From JALEFZ01 sp964564415 (GTDB lineage Bacteria; Bacteroidota; Bacteroidia; J057): DNA of 64,000 nucleotides. This document shows, in pieces, positions 32,971-41,539 of the stretch. The stretch covers positions 62,001 to 126,000 of the forward strand of contig CAZMAV010000009.1 of the NCBI GenBank assembly GCA_964564415.1. The letters run 5' to 3'. The notes under the pieces were generated by a model, which did not search any database, was not told the DNA's origin, and was given only the letters and a program-made list of their open reading frames with translations. The position numbers and the translations under genes are program-made. Numbering within the stretch: the stretch's first letter is position 1; every line of letters begins with the position of its first letter.

Positions 32971-33495
32971 TTATGAGTTGGCTTTTTCGGCACGAACTTT
33001 CAGGGCTTCATTCATGGCCTCGAAATTTCTCAGGGTCTCCTCTCCGATCCGCTTCATGATGCTTTTGCTAAGCAACCCTGAAAATGACTCTCCATGAATG
33101 AGGCGGCAGCGGTCCTGGCCAAGGTCCTCCAGTCGAAAGGAGTGCTTTCCTTTGAAGAGGCCCAGGGGAAGGGAGCCTCGCCATTCGAAGCTTTGGCCCC
33201 CCTCAAGTTCGGTTACCACAGGAGAAAAGACCTGTACCCGTGCCTCCGTCTGCATGTGGGTTTTGAGTCGCTCTCCCACTTCGAGTTTTCCTTCGATTTT
33301 TATGATAAAGGGGTTCCATTCTCCATAAGCCCGAAAGTCGGTGAGGATGTCCCAGACTACTGCCTGGCTGGCTTGGATCAGGATTTCTGTCTGGATTGTG
33401 GGGAAACTGTCTTGAGTGGCAGGCTTTCTAGATTTTTCGCTTAGGGCAGTCATAGGTATGTAATTTAGCTTTTTGGAAAAAGATTTTACTTCCAT
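32971..33495 (-). CDS. SRPBCC (START-like) domain protein
   Basis: The ligand-binding SRPBCC fold is recognisable from 'IQTEILIQASQAVVWDILTD', 'YGEWNPFIIKIEGKLEVGERL', 'FEWRGSLPLGLFKGKHSF' and the long C-terminal helix 'GEETLRNFEAMNEALK'. These proteins have a deep hydrophobic cavity for lipids or polyketides and occur as stand-alone cytoplasmic binders. An ATG at 33453 is a possible later start. A Crp/Fnr regulator gene lies immediately upstream on the same strand (46 bp gap), so the two are probably cotranscribed. Confidence 0.8.
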   Translation of the reverse strand: MEVKSFSKKLNYIPMTALSEKSRKPATQDSFPTIQTEILIQASQAVVWDILTDFRAYGEWNPFIIKIEGKLEVGERLKTHMQTEARVQVFSPVVTELEGGQSFEWRGSLPLGLFKGKHSFRLEDLGQDRCRLIHGESFSGLLSKSIMKRIGEETLRNFEAMNEALKVRAEKANS

Positions 33496-33541
33496 TTGAC
33501 TGCAAGAAAGGGGACCGAAGCGGCTATTCTGTTTACAATTG

Positions 33542-34138
33542 TTAACTTCTTCCTGAAATTCTACTGCGAATTCGGCTTAGGGAAACCGGGGTAATTCCCA
33601 GGTAGGTTGCCAGGACTTTCTGGGGAATGCGTCCTATGAGGTCTGGCCGGGTTTTCAGCATTGAGGTATATCGGTCTTCGGGCTTGTGGATGATAAGGGA
33701 GGCCAGGACCTTCTGGGCGTTGCTCATCCGCGCCTGACCGATTTTACGGACCAGTTCCTGGGTCTTAGGAATGCGCTGGTACAATTCTTCCAGGTCGTCA
33801 TACTTTAGGGCTAGCACCTTTCCATCTTCCAGGCTTTCCAGTACCTGAAAGGAGGGGCTTTGGGTGAAAAAACTCTCGTGGGAAGTGGCAAAAAGACCCT
33901 CATCAAAGATAAAGCCTGTAATTTCCTGACCCTCTTCGGTAAGGTAAAAAAAGCGGATCAGGCCCTGGAGGATAAAATAAGTCTCCTGACAGACCTCGGC
34001 CAACTCGACCAGGATTTGCCCCTTTTTTATTTGTCGAAGCTCCATTTTGGAGGCAAAGAGTGCCTGTTCCTCAGGAGTAAAGGAGACAAATTGCTCGATG
34101 TATTGCCACAGGGGATCAAAGGTGGAAGTCTTGGACAT
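33542..34138 (-). CDS. Crp/Fnr family transcriptional regulator
   Basis: The 198-residue protein has an N-terminal cyclic-nucleotide-binding-type beta-roll ('KKGQILVELAEVCQETYFIL', 'GLIRFFYLTEEGQEITGFIF') and a C-terminal winged helix ending 'GRIPQKVLATYLGITPVSLS'. The Arg and Glu of the cAMP phosphate-binding cassette are not evident, which is usual for the single-copy Bacteroidota relatives that sense other signals. It is likely to control itself and the SRPBCC gene that follows. Confidence 0.85.
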   Translation of the reverse strand: MSKTSTFDPLWQYIEQFVSFTPEEQALFASKMELRQIKKGQILVELAEVCQETYFILQGLIRFFYLTEEGQEITGFIFDEGLFATSHESFFTQSPSFQVLESLEDGKVLALKYDDLEELYQRIPKTQELVRKIGQARMSNAQKVLASLIIHKPEDRYTSMLKTRPDLIGRIPQKVLATYLGITPVSLSRIRSRISGRS

Positions 34139-34239
34139 CTCAAAAGGCTTTTGAGGAATTATCGTGAAAAAATAAAGTTAATCAAAGGGAAATGGGTAAA
34201 GTGCTGCCGGACTTATCAAACACGATTTGTTTACAGTGA

Positions 34240-34345
34240 TTGTTACGAATTATTTTTTGCGATACAATACACAGTGCTCTTGGGGCTGGAAACAAATTAT
34301 TTGTGATAGCCTCAGCAGGGCTTCAGGCATTTATTTTTGACAATC
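34240..34345 (+). repeat. Dispersed intergenic repeat, copy A
   Basis: The copy runs from TTACGAATTATTTTTTGCGA through GTGCTCTTGGGGCTGGAAAC and TTATTTGTGATAGCC to GGGCTTCAGGCATTTATTTT. It shares ATTTTTTGCGATACAA exactly with the copy at 46978 and the GTGCTCTT core with that at 36521. It lies in the spacer upstream of the Crp/Fnr gene, and no gene is seen from 34139 to 34635. Confidence 0.6.
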
Positions 34346-34635
34346 ACCTATCACAAAAAAATATTGGTGACAGGCTCATTTTTCAGTCAATGATCCCTGC
34401 CTTGGTCATTGCAATAGGAGAAAAGTCCAGTATGTAAATTTATTTCAATCGGAGTTCGCTTGCCATGGGCATTTGACTTTTAGGGAGAATTTTTTGCCTT
34501 GACCACTCATCCCCGTATAGAATCTGTTGATCCTTCTAATTCCACCACTGTGCTCTGAGGGGCTAGGGGAGAGGCTTCATTTGGTTATTTATGTATTGTC
34601 AAAACGGATCACTATCAACAACAGATATACTTTTC

Positions 34636-34764
34636 ATGAATCATTATACTCCCAAAAAGCGCGATTACGTCCTTAGCTCTTCTGAGCGTATCCATGAAAA
34701 AATCGTACTGGGCATCTGTCTTTGTGTATGTCTGAGCTTTTTTGTCAAGATTGTTTTATTCTAA
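34636..34764 (+). CDS. Small single-helix membrane protein
   Basis: A 42-codon frame begins 'MNHYTPKKRDYVLSSSERIH' and ends with one hydrophobic helix ('IVLGICLCVCLSFFVKIVLF'), so it looks like a tail-anchored membrane peptide. It precedes the O-antigen ligase-like gene by about 210 bp on the same strand; small 'ERI-EK' plus terminal-helix proteins near glycan genes are known to me from other Bacteroidota. No other support. Confidence 0.5.
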   Translation: MNHYTPKKRDYVLSSSERIHEKIVLGICLCVCLSFFVKIVLF

Positions 34765-34972
34765 TATCCCACACTACTATGGTAATCAAGTGGCCAAATC
34801 TTTTCGCATAAAAAAAATTACTAGTTTAGGGCTTGATTGTCTTCGATGACGCTGTCGGGCTTCCTTGCTTTCTTTACAAAGGGTAAAAATAGCTTTGCGC
34901 ATCGTCGATCGGATGGCAGTTGTTTTTACCCTTTTTTCATGCGCTGAGCATGGTATCAGCAGACCTTTTCCT

Positions 34973-36493
34973 ATGCGTCCCTTCCTTTTCAAACTAAATG
35001 AAGAAGAACAATTGCTCCATCGGGAGTATCCCAGCCTCACCTATTGGCTGAGGGAGGAATTTGTGCGGCGTAAGTTGGAAAGTCCCTTCGGTTACCTTCT
35101 TCTTTGTAGCCTTGCCATGGTTTTTGCCTGGCAGATAGGGACCTATGGCTGGGTATCGGGGGCGATCTGGTTGGTGGCTCTTCAGTTCATCCCTCTTCTT
35201 TTGGCGGCCATGTTCAACCTTCGTTTCGGGCTTTACCTCAGTATTTTTTCTGCCTTTATCCTTATGGGCCTTAAGAAAATCACGGGAAACCTGCCATTGG
35301 GAATTTTTCTGGATGCCAGCATTCTTTTCATGATTTTTGGTCTTTATCTCCGGCAGATCAGGCGCCGGGACTGGAGGGCTACCTTTCATATCTTTACAGT
35401 GGGGATCGTGGCCTGGCTCAGCTTCAATTTTATTCAGTTGTTCAACCCCAATAGCCCCAGTCAGGTGGCCTGGCTTTATGAGGTGCGGGATACAGCCCTT
35501 CGAATGATGTTTTTCTTCGTCCCTCTATACGCCCTTACCCGATTGGATCAACTGGAGCGAGTGGCAAAGTTTTGGATTTTGCTTACCTCCCTTGGGGCGC
35601 TATACGCCATTATACAGGAGATATTTGGCCTTATGCCCTTCGAAGAAATATGGATCATCCAGCAGGTCGAGGAGTTTGAGCGGCTGATGCTGGATGGAAA
35701 GGTCAGGAATTTTTCCTTTTTCTCTACCCCAGGGATCATGGGAATGCTCATGGCTGGAACCAGCGTATTTTGCCTTCCTTTGTTCTTCTTGCCTGGCTTG
35801 AGGAGATGGGAAAAAGGTGTCCTGGCAGTATGTGTGGCACTGATGTGGATGGCCATGTTTCTTTCGGGTACCCGCACCGCCTTTGTCGTCCTTCCTTTAG
35901 GTTTTCTCTTTTTATTGACCTTATCTTTTGATAAAAAACTGATTCCCTTTGGCATAGCGATCTTCGCTTTTGGGGTAATCTTGTTTTTTGTCCCCTTGGA
36001 TAATCCCAACCTTCAACGGTATCGGTCTACTTTTCGGCCTTCGGCTGCCAACTCCCTTCAGGAGCGCCTTCAGAATCAAGAGTATATCAAGCCTTACATA
36101 CAGGCACATCCCATGGGCGGTGGACTAGGGATCACGGGCAAACGGGGACAGCAGTTTTCTCCCTTCAAGTTGATTTCAGAATTCAGGCCCAAAGGGGGCT
36201 ATGTGCAAGTAGCTATTGAAATGGGATGGATTGGCCTCCTGCTGTATTTGGGGCTGCTCTTCATGGTCATGTACGTTGGGGTGAGAAACTACTTCAAGAT
36301 GCGAAACCTTCGACTACGAACCTGGATCTTGGCTTTTTTGGGAGGTTTGTTTGTCCTTATCATCGGCAATTACTCTCAAAATCCCCTGATGAATCTTCCG
36401 TCCAGCCTGTTTTTCTACCTCGGCATGGCAGCTATTGTCCTTCTGCGCCGCTTTGACAATAAAAATCTGGCCTTCGATCCCTTCAAATGGTAG
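34973..36493 (+). CDS. O-antigen ligase/polymerase-like membrane protein
   Basis: The ATG at 34973 ('MRPFLFKLNEEEQLLHREYP') is chosen; the open frame extends back to 34865 without a better start. After a soluble N-terminus come about eleven membrane helices in the WaaL/Wzy arrangement, with a large periplasmic loop (about residues 330-390, 'RYRSTFRPSAANSLQERLQN') and the 'SGTRTAFVVLPLGFLFLL' segment typical of the Wzy_C domain. Such proteins ligate or polymerise undecaprenyl-linked glycans at the periplasmic face. Acceptor and glycan are unknown. No other surface-glycan genes are adjacent apart from the small membrane protein upstream. Confidence 0.8.
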   Translation: MRPFLFKLNEEEQLLHREYPSLTYWLREEFVRRKLESPFGYLLLCSLAMVFAWQIGTYGWVSGAIWLVALQFIPLLLAAMFNLRFGLYLSIFSAFILMGLKKITGNLPLGIFLDASILFMIFGLYLRQIRRRDWRATFHIFTVGIVAWLSFNFIQLFNPNSPSQVAWLYEVRDTALRMMFFFVPLYALTRLDQLERVAKFWILLTSLGALYAIIQEIFGLMPFEEIWIIQQVEEFERLMLDGKVRNFSFFSTPGIMGMLMAGTSVFCLPLFFLPGLRRWEKGVLAVCVALMWMAMFLSGTRTAFVVLPLGFLFLLTLSFDKKLIPFGIAIFAFGVILFFVPLDNPNLQRYRSTFRPSAANSLQERLQNQEYIKPYIQAHPMGGGLGITGKRGQQFSPFKLISEFRPKGGYVQVAIEMGWIGLLLYLGLLFMVMYVGVRNYFKMRNLRLRTWILAFLGGLFVLIIGNYSQNPLMNLPSSLFFYLGMAAIVLLRRFDNKNLAFDPFKW

Positions 36494-36520
36494 TAGGTTG
36501 GAGCTTTCGCCGATCTAAAA

Positions 36521-36600
36521 ATAGTGCTCTTGGGTTAACAACAAATTACTTGGATAGGCCGAGTAGGGCTTAAGCCATTCATTCGTGACAAGCTTAATTC
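36521..36600 (+). repeat. Dispersed intergenic repeat, copy B (partial)
   Basis: This shorter copy holds ATAGTGCTCTTGGGTTAACA, then ACAAATTACTTGGATAGGCC, and ends TTAAGCCATTCATTCGTGAC. The last part matches copy C (46978) better than copy A. The rest of the spacer from 36601 to 37200 is AT-rich, with no gene recognised. Confidence 0.55.
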
Positions 36601-37200
36601 AAAGTGATATTTTTTCCATTCCCAAAAGCTTTAGATCGATCAGGAATCGGCTGTGCTATTTTTATTCGGGGAAGTCTTTAATCTTCCCGGTTTTATTTGG
36701 GGAATGTCGTGGGAGGCAAGTTTAAGGTAATCTGTAAATTATCTTTTTGTAAAATTTCTTACATTTTTTGATAAAAGTTTAGGTAAAAAGGTCTGATCTT
36801 TCAATAATATTGATTATGTTAGAATAAAACTGAAACAAGTCTTTCGACTGATTGTGAAAAGCGTAGGTATTCATGTGATTGATCATGAATATGGAAAGAG
36901 AAAAAGATAAGAAGCTCGAGTGTTACACACACCTGAGCATGGGATGGAGAAGGGAGTCTGAGTATCCTGTTGATCTCCATGTGCTGCATTTTCACTGTTT
37001 CGAGGTTTGGGGTAGACGTAATAGGGAACGCGATTGAAGCCTGCAAATGAGAGTTTGTCAGGCTATAGCAGTCTTCTTTTCAGGGATTTGACAACTGAAG
37101 ATGAGAAACTTACGTATATTCCACTCCCTAAAGTTTGAATGCTTTGAAAAGTGTACTTATCAAGCTTTTTTTCGTCAGAATGAAATAAACGATCTCGCAA

Positions 37201-37407
37201 ATGGAAGTATTAACTAGAATCACCCTGAATCCTGAAGTTTGCAACGGCAGACCCTCCATTCGCAACCAGAAGATGACCGTAAGCCTGTTATTGGAACTCC
37301 TCGCAGAAGGCCATACCCCTGATCAGATCATGAATGACTTTCCCTTTTTGGAGAAAGAGGATTTTCAAGCTTGCCTCAGATATGCGGCTCGTCTGACCAA
37401 CTTCTAG
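37201..37407 (+). CDS. DUF433 protein, VapB-like antitoxin
   Basis: The 68-residue protein has the full DUF433 pattern: 'RITLNPEVCNGRPSIRNQKM', 'TVSLLLELLAEGHTPDQIMN' and 'FPFLEKEDFQACLRYAARL', a winged-helix-like DNA-binding fold. DUF433 genes are usually followed by a DUF5615 PIN-like toxin gene. Here the next 250 bp contain no such frame on either strand, so this antitoxin appears to be an orphan, either a solitary regulator or the remains of a lost toxin-antitoxin pair. Confidence 0.85.
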   Translation: MEVLTRITLNPEVCNGRPSIRNQKMTVSLLLELLAEGHTPDQIMNDFPFLEKEDFQACLRYAARLTNF

Positions 37408-37661
37408 CTCTCATTTTTCATACTTATTGAATTGAAGGTCCATTGTGGCCTTCCTTTTGCCTGCTTAACAATTATTTTATCCAGGTCGGGACAACCTCCC
37501 CATGATCCCACCGTATTAAAACTTCCTCTCAAGTATATTTCTCGATCAGGGATGGTGAAAGTCCGCCGAAGAGAACTTCTCTTTCTCCCGCTCCCCTCAT
37601 GCAAACACGGTTTGGTGTTATACACACTGCCGTATCCCTACAGCTGTAACCAAACTTTACC

Positions 37662-39500
37662 ATGGGTTCATCCATACGCACGCTATTCAACCTATTGGGT
37701 AAGTACAAATATTGGTATTTATCCTCGGCATTATTGCTGATCCTCTCGATCCTCTTTCGGAGCTTCGAGCCCAAGATTCTTCAGATCGCTATTGATCAGG
37801 TCATTGCCCTCATCGCTCCTGAGGTGCAAGCCGATCCCGGCGATATAGATCTCGTCGCCAGGGCCTTGCTTCAGGTATTGCCCGAGATCAAAATGGAAAA
37901 CTTTGGCCTTTTGCTCAGTCTTTTGGCTATTATGTATGTGTTGACCTCCATTTTGAGGGGCGGCCTGCTTTTCGCCTCCAATGCTATCAATGCATGGTCG
38001 GCCGAGCATTTGACCAAAAATGTCAGGAACCGCCTTTTTGCCCACATCCAACACCTGCCTTTGAATTATTTTACCACCATTACCCGTGGGGAACTCATTC
38101 AGCGGAGCACAGGTGATGTAGACACGGTGAAAAATTTCATCAAAGGGCAGGTCATTGCCTTGATTCGCATCCTGGCCATCTTTGGTTTTGCCTTTGCCCT
38201 TATTGCCATGATGAGCTGGCAGTACGCCCTCATCTGCATGAGTGTGGCCCCCTTCATGGTGATCACTTCCTATTTTTTCTTTAAAAAAGAGAAGAAAGTC
38301 TGGAGGGAGCACGAAAAAGAACAGGACCTTCTCAACAACATGGTGCAGGAAAACCTCAACGGAATAAGGACCGTGATTGCCTATGCCAATGAGGAGCATG
38401 AGCAAAGCAGGTTTGAAGAGCAAAACCGCAAAAAGCGGGAAATAGGCCTTCGCCACAACAGGTTGCATATGTCTTTCTGGCCTTTTTCTGATTTCCTGGG
38501 CTTTCTGCAGGTATCGGTTTCTATTATCGCAGGAGGATACTTTACGATGATAGGGAGCATCACTATTGGGCAGCTCCTGGCTTCTTATACCTACATCGGG
38601 ATGGTTGCCTGGCCTTTGCGCAACCTGGGCAGGGTGCTCTCTGAAATGGGCATGGCTCAGGTAGCCCTTGAAAGACTTTCGGAAATCCTGAATGCAAAAG
38701 CCGAGGTAGACACCGGGATCACTCCTGAAAAGGTAAAGGGTAGCATACGCTTTGAGGGGGTAACCTTTGGCTATAAGAATGACGACATCTATGCATTACA
38801 AAATGTCAGTTTCGAGATAAAATCCGGAGAAAAGGTGGCCATCGTCGGTCCTACGGGCGCGGGCAAGTCTAGCCTGATCAAGCTTCTGCTTCGCCTTTAC
38901 GAACCCAATGAGGGACAGATTTTGCTGGATGGGAAGCCATTGTCTACTTATAAGTGCTCTTACTTGAGGAAAAGGATCGGCATGGCCCATCAGAAGCCTT
39001 TTCTTTTTTCTACGAGTATCCGCAATAATATTGCCTACGGAAAACCACGGAGTCCCCTTGAAAAAATCCTGAAAGCTGCCAAGATCGCTCAGTTTTCAGA
39101 GATCAATGGGGTCTTTCCTGAGGGATATGAGACCCTGGTGGGTGAAAAAGGAGTAACCCTCTCCGGAGGGCAAAAGCAGCGGGTAGCGCTGGCCCGGACC
39201 CTCTTGCCAGAGCCGGATGTCCTGATCCTTGACGACATTACCTCTGCGGTAGATACCGACACGGAGCAGGCCATGTTTGATGCGCTCAAGGATGAAATGC
39301 GGTCCAGGACCACCCTTATTCTTTCTCATAGGATAACCTCTATCCAGCAGGCCGATAAGGTCCTGGTATTTGACAATGGAAAATTGGTACAGGAGGGAAG
39401 TCCCACGGAACTGGAGAAGCAGGAGGGCTACTATCGGGAGATTCATGAAATACAGTCTGCTGTAGAAGAGCAAATCCTCGAAGATACCCGCAAGGACTGA
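37662..39500 (+). CDS. ABC exporter half-transporter, degenerate-site subunit
   Basis: The 612-residue protein has an N-terminal six-helix type IV exporter domain and a C-terminal ATPase domain with Walker A 'GPTGAGKSS', a canonical signature 'LSGGQKQR', Walker B 'VLILDDITSAVD' and the H-loop 'LSHR'. The catalytic Glu after Walker B is replaced by Asp. It is followed after 44 bp by a second half-transporter, so the two form a heterodimer of the TM287/288 or LmrCD type. Likely cargo is lipid, drug or peptide, exported across the inner membrane. Confidence 0.9.
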   Translation: MGSSIRTLFNLLGKYKYWYLSSALLLILSILFRSFEPKILQIAIDQVIALIAPEVQADPGDIDLVARALLQVLPEIKMENFGLLLSLLAIMYVLTSILRGGLLFASNAINAWSAEHLTKNVRNRLFAHIQHLPLNYFTTITRGELIQRSTGDVDTVKNFIKGQVIALIRILAIFGFAFALIAMMSWQYALICMSVAPFMVITSYFFFKKEKKVWREHEKEQDLLNNMVQENLNGIRTVIAYANEEHEQSRFEEQNRKKREIGLRHNRLHMSFWPFSDFLGFLQVSVSIIAGGYFTMIGSITIGQLLASYTYIGMVAWPLRNLGRVLSEMGMAQVALERLSEILNAKAEVDTGITPEKVKGSIRFEGVTFGYKNDDIYALQNVSFEIKSGEKVAIVGPTGAGKSSLIKLLLRLYEPNEGQILLDGKPLSTYKCSYLRKRIGMAHQKPFLFSTSIRNNIAYGKPRSPLEKILKAAKIAQFSEINGVFPEGYETLVGEKGVTLSGGQKQRVALARTLLPEPDVLILDDITSAVDTDTEQAMFDALKDEMRSRTTLILSHRITSIQQADKVLVFDNGKLVQEGSPTELEKQEGYYREIHEIQSAVEEQILEDTRKD

Positions 39501-39544
39501 TTTTTAATTTTTTTATCCTTCATTCATTCGACAACACATAAGCC

Positions 39545-41341
39545 ATGTTTATAGAAGAAGAAGATTACCAGTCGAAAAAAAAGGCCTTGGCTCCCTTCCT
39601 GCGGCGGATGTTTGCCCTAGCCGTCCAGTACAAGGGCTGGTTGGCCCTCCTCCTCCTCTGCGCCCTGGGAAGTGCCATGGTGGACGCGGCTATTCCTATT
39701 ATTTGGAGGAAATACATAGATGAATGGATCACCCCAGTAGTCGACAGCTACAAAGCCGGCGGGGAAGGATACCTGTCCGGATTCATTTCCTACGGCCTGG
39801 CCTTTCTTATTGCCTTCAGCGTACAGGCTGTGGCTATTTTTGGGATGATCTATGCTGCGGGGAGGATTCAGGAATACGTGATTTTTGATCTGCGCAATCG
39901 GATGTTCGAGAAGTTGCAGTATTTGTCCTATGGTTTTTACGACAAGGCAGCTATCGGACATTTGGCTATACGCCTCACCTCCGATGTCAACAAGGTCACC
40001 CGCATTATTTCCTGGGGTTTTCTGGATGTGACCTTCGGGATCTTCATGATCCTTATATCCTTGGGAGCCATGTTTTGGTACAGCTGGAAATTGAGCCTCA
40101 TCGTCCTGCTGTCCATCCCTATCCTCCTGTTGCTGGCGATAAGGGTGAGGATCTTACTTTTGGGCTATGCCCGAAAGGCCAGAAAGACCTACAGTCAGAT
40201 GGCCGCTTATATGACCGAGCATATCAATGGCCTTGAAGTAAATAAGACCACCGTGCAGGAGGACCGTTCGGCAGAGAAATTTGAAGAGGTAACCGAGACT
40301 TTTCGCTTTGCGGCCTACAAATCAGCCTATTATTCGGCGATGTACTTTCCCATTGTGGTGGTTACGGGCTCTTTGGCAGCCGCTATGGTTATTTACCTTG
40401 GAGGACATTTGGCTTTGGCAGGGACGGCTGGAATCAGTGTAGGGGTGCTGGCCGCTTTCTTCTTTTACGCCCGAATGATCTTTGAGCCTATTTTTGACAT
40501 TACCCGATACTATGCTTCGCTTCAGGATGCCCTCTCTGCCGGGGAAAGGATATTTTCTCTGATCGATGAACCCGTAGAGATCGGAGATGTCGAACAACTC
40601 GAAGCTTTTCATGGGATCAGGGGAGATATTCAATTCAAGGATGTGGACTTCTACTACAATGAAGATAAACCCATCTTCCAGGATTTGAATCTCCATATAC
40701 CTGCGGGGCAATCGGTGGCTTTGATTGGAGCAACCGGAAGTGGTAAAACTACCCTGGCGAGTTTGATTGCCCGATTTTATGAGCCTAAAAAGGGAGCCCT
40801 TCTGGTGGATGGAATAGGATACAGAGATCGGCAGCTCAAAAGTTATCGCTCTCAGTTAGGTATTATCCTTCAGACCCCTCACCTTTTTTCGGGGACGTTT
40901 CGGGATAACCTACGCTATGGGAAGCTGGATGCCACCGATGGAGAGATTCGACAGGCCTTGGAATTGATCGGAATTCCCGAGTATGGAGAGCGCCTGGATG
41001 AGCAGGTGGGAGAAGAGGGCAGTACGCTTTCCCTGGGAGAAAAGCAGCTGATATCCTTTGCCCGGGCTTTGCTCAAGAATCCCCAAATCCTCATCATGGA
41101 TGAGGCGACTTCTTCGGTAGATACCTTGGCTGAACTCAAGGTTCAGAAGGGCATTGATCAGATGATTCGGGACCGTACCGCCATCATCATCGCCCATAGG
41201 CTTTCGACCATTCGAAATTGTGATCGCATCCTGGTCATGTCCCAGGGGCGCATCATCGAAGACGGCGACCACGAAGGGTTGCTGGCCAAAAAGGGTCATT
41301 ATTATGAGTTGTACACCCAGCAAGCCAGAAAGGTAGAATAG
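39545..41341 (+). CDS. ABC exporter half-transporter, catalytic-site subunit
   Basis: The 598-residue partner has Walker A 'GATGSGKTT', Walker B 'ILIMDEATSSVD' with the catalytic Glu, and 'IIIAHRLSTIR' with the switch His. Its signature motif, however, is 'LSLGEKQL' rather than LSGGQ. In an exporter heterodimer the Walker motifs of one subunit meet the signature of the other, so the site with the first subunit's Asp meets this altered signature, leaving the second site as the active one. A terminator follows 13 bp after the stop. Confidence 0.9.
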   Translation: MFIEEEDYQSKKKALAPFLRRMFALAVQYKGWLALLLLCALGSAMVDAAIPIIWRKYIDEWITPVVDSYKAGGEGYLSGFISYGLAFLIAFSVQAVAIFGMIYAAGRIQEYVIFDLRNRMFEKLQYLSYGFYDKAAIGHLAIRLTSDVNKVTRIISWGFLDVTFGIFMILISLGAMFWYSWKLSLIVLLSIPILLLLAIRVRILLLGYARKARKTYSQMAAYMTEHINGLEVNKTTVQEDRSAEKFEEVTETFRFAAYKSAYYSAMYFPIVVVTGSLAAAMVIYLGGHLALAGTAGISVGVLAAFFFYARMIFEPIFDITRYYASLQDALSAGERIFSLIDEPVEIGDVEQLEAFHGIRGDIQFKDVDFYYNEDKPIFQDLNLHIPAGQSVALIGATGSGKTTLASLIARFYEPKKGALLVDGIGYRDRQLKSYRSQLGIILQTPHLFSGTFRDNLRYGKLDATDGEIRQALELIGIPEYGERLDEQVGEEGSTLSLGEKQLISFARALLKNPQILIMDEATSSVDTLAELKVQKGIDQMIRDRTAIIIAHRLSTIRNCDRILVMSQGRIIEDGDHEGLLAKKGHYYELYTQQARKVE

Positions 41342-41353
41342 AACAAGAGTAGT

Positions 41354-41382
41354 GGGAAGGAATTTTTTTCTTCCCATTTTTC
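41354..41382 (+). terminator. Terminator after the ABC exporter operon
   Basis: GGGAAG and CTTCCC (41354-41359, 41370-41375) pair across a T-rich loop and are followed by ATTTTTCTTT. Confidence 0.65.
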
Positions 41383-41539
41383 TTTACCTCATTTTTGATT
41401 TTGAATACCTGTTAAAATGCTATTAATCTGATAGTGAGGGGGATGTATTTTTGGTGGTTCTTCATGGATGAAGAGCTTATCTTGACTTTCAGGGGGTGAT
41501 TTTCCTTGAAAAGCAGGATGGGGATGGAGACCTTGGATC

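Noticed and set aside
37408..37661. Possible PIN-like (DUF5615) toxin after the DUF433 gene
   Set aside because: Frames on both strands were read; none shows the Asp-rich PIN pattern or a usable start, so no toxin gene is claimed.
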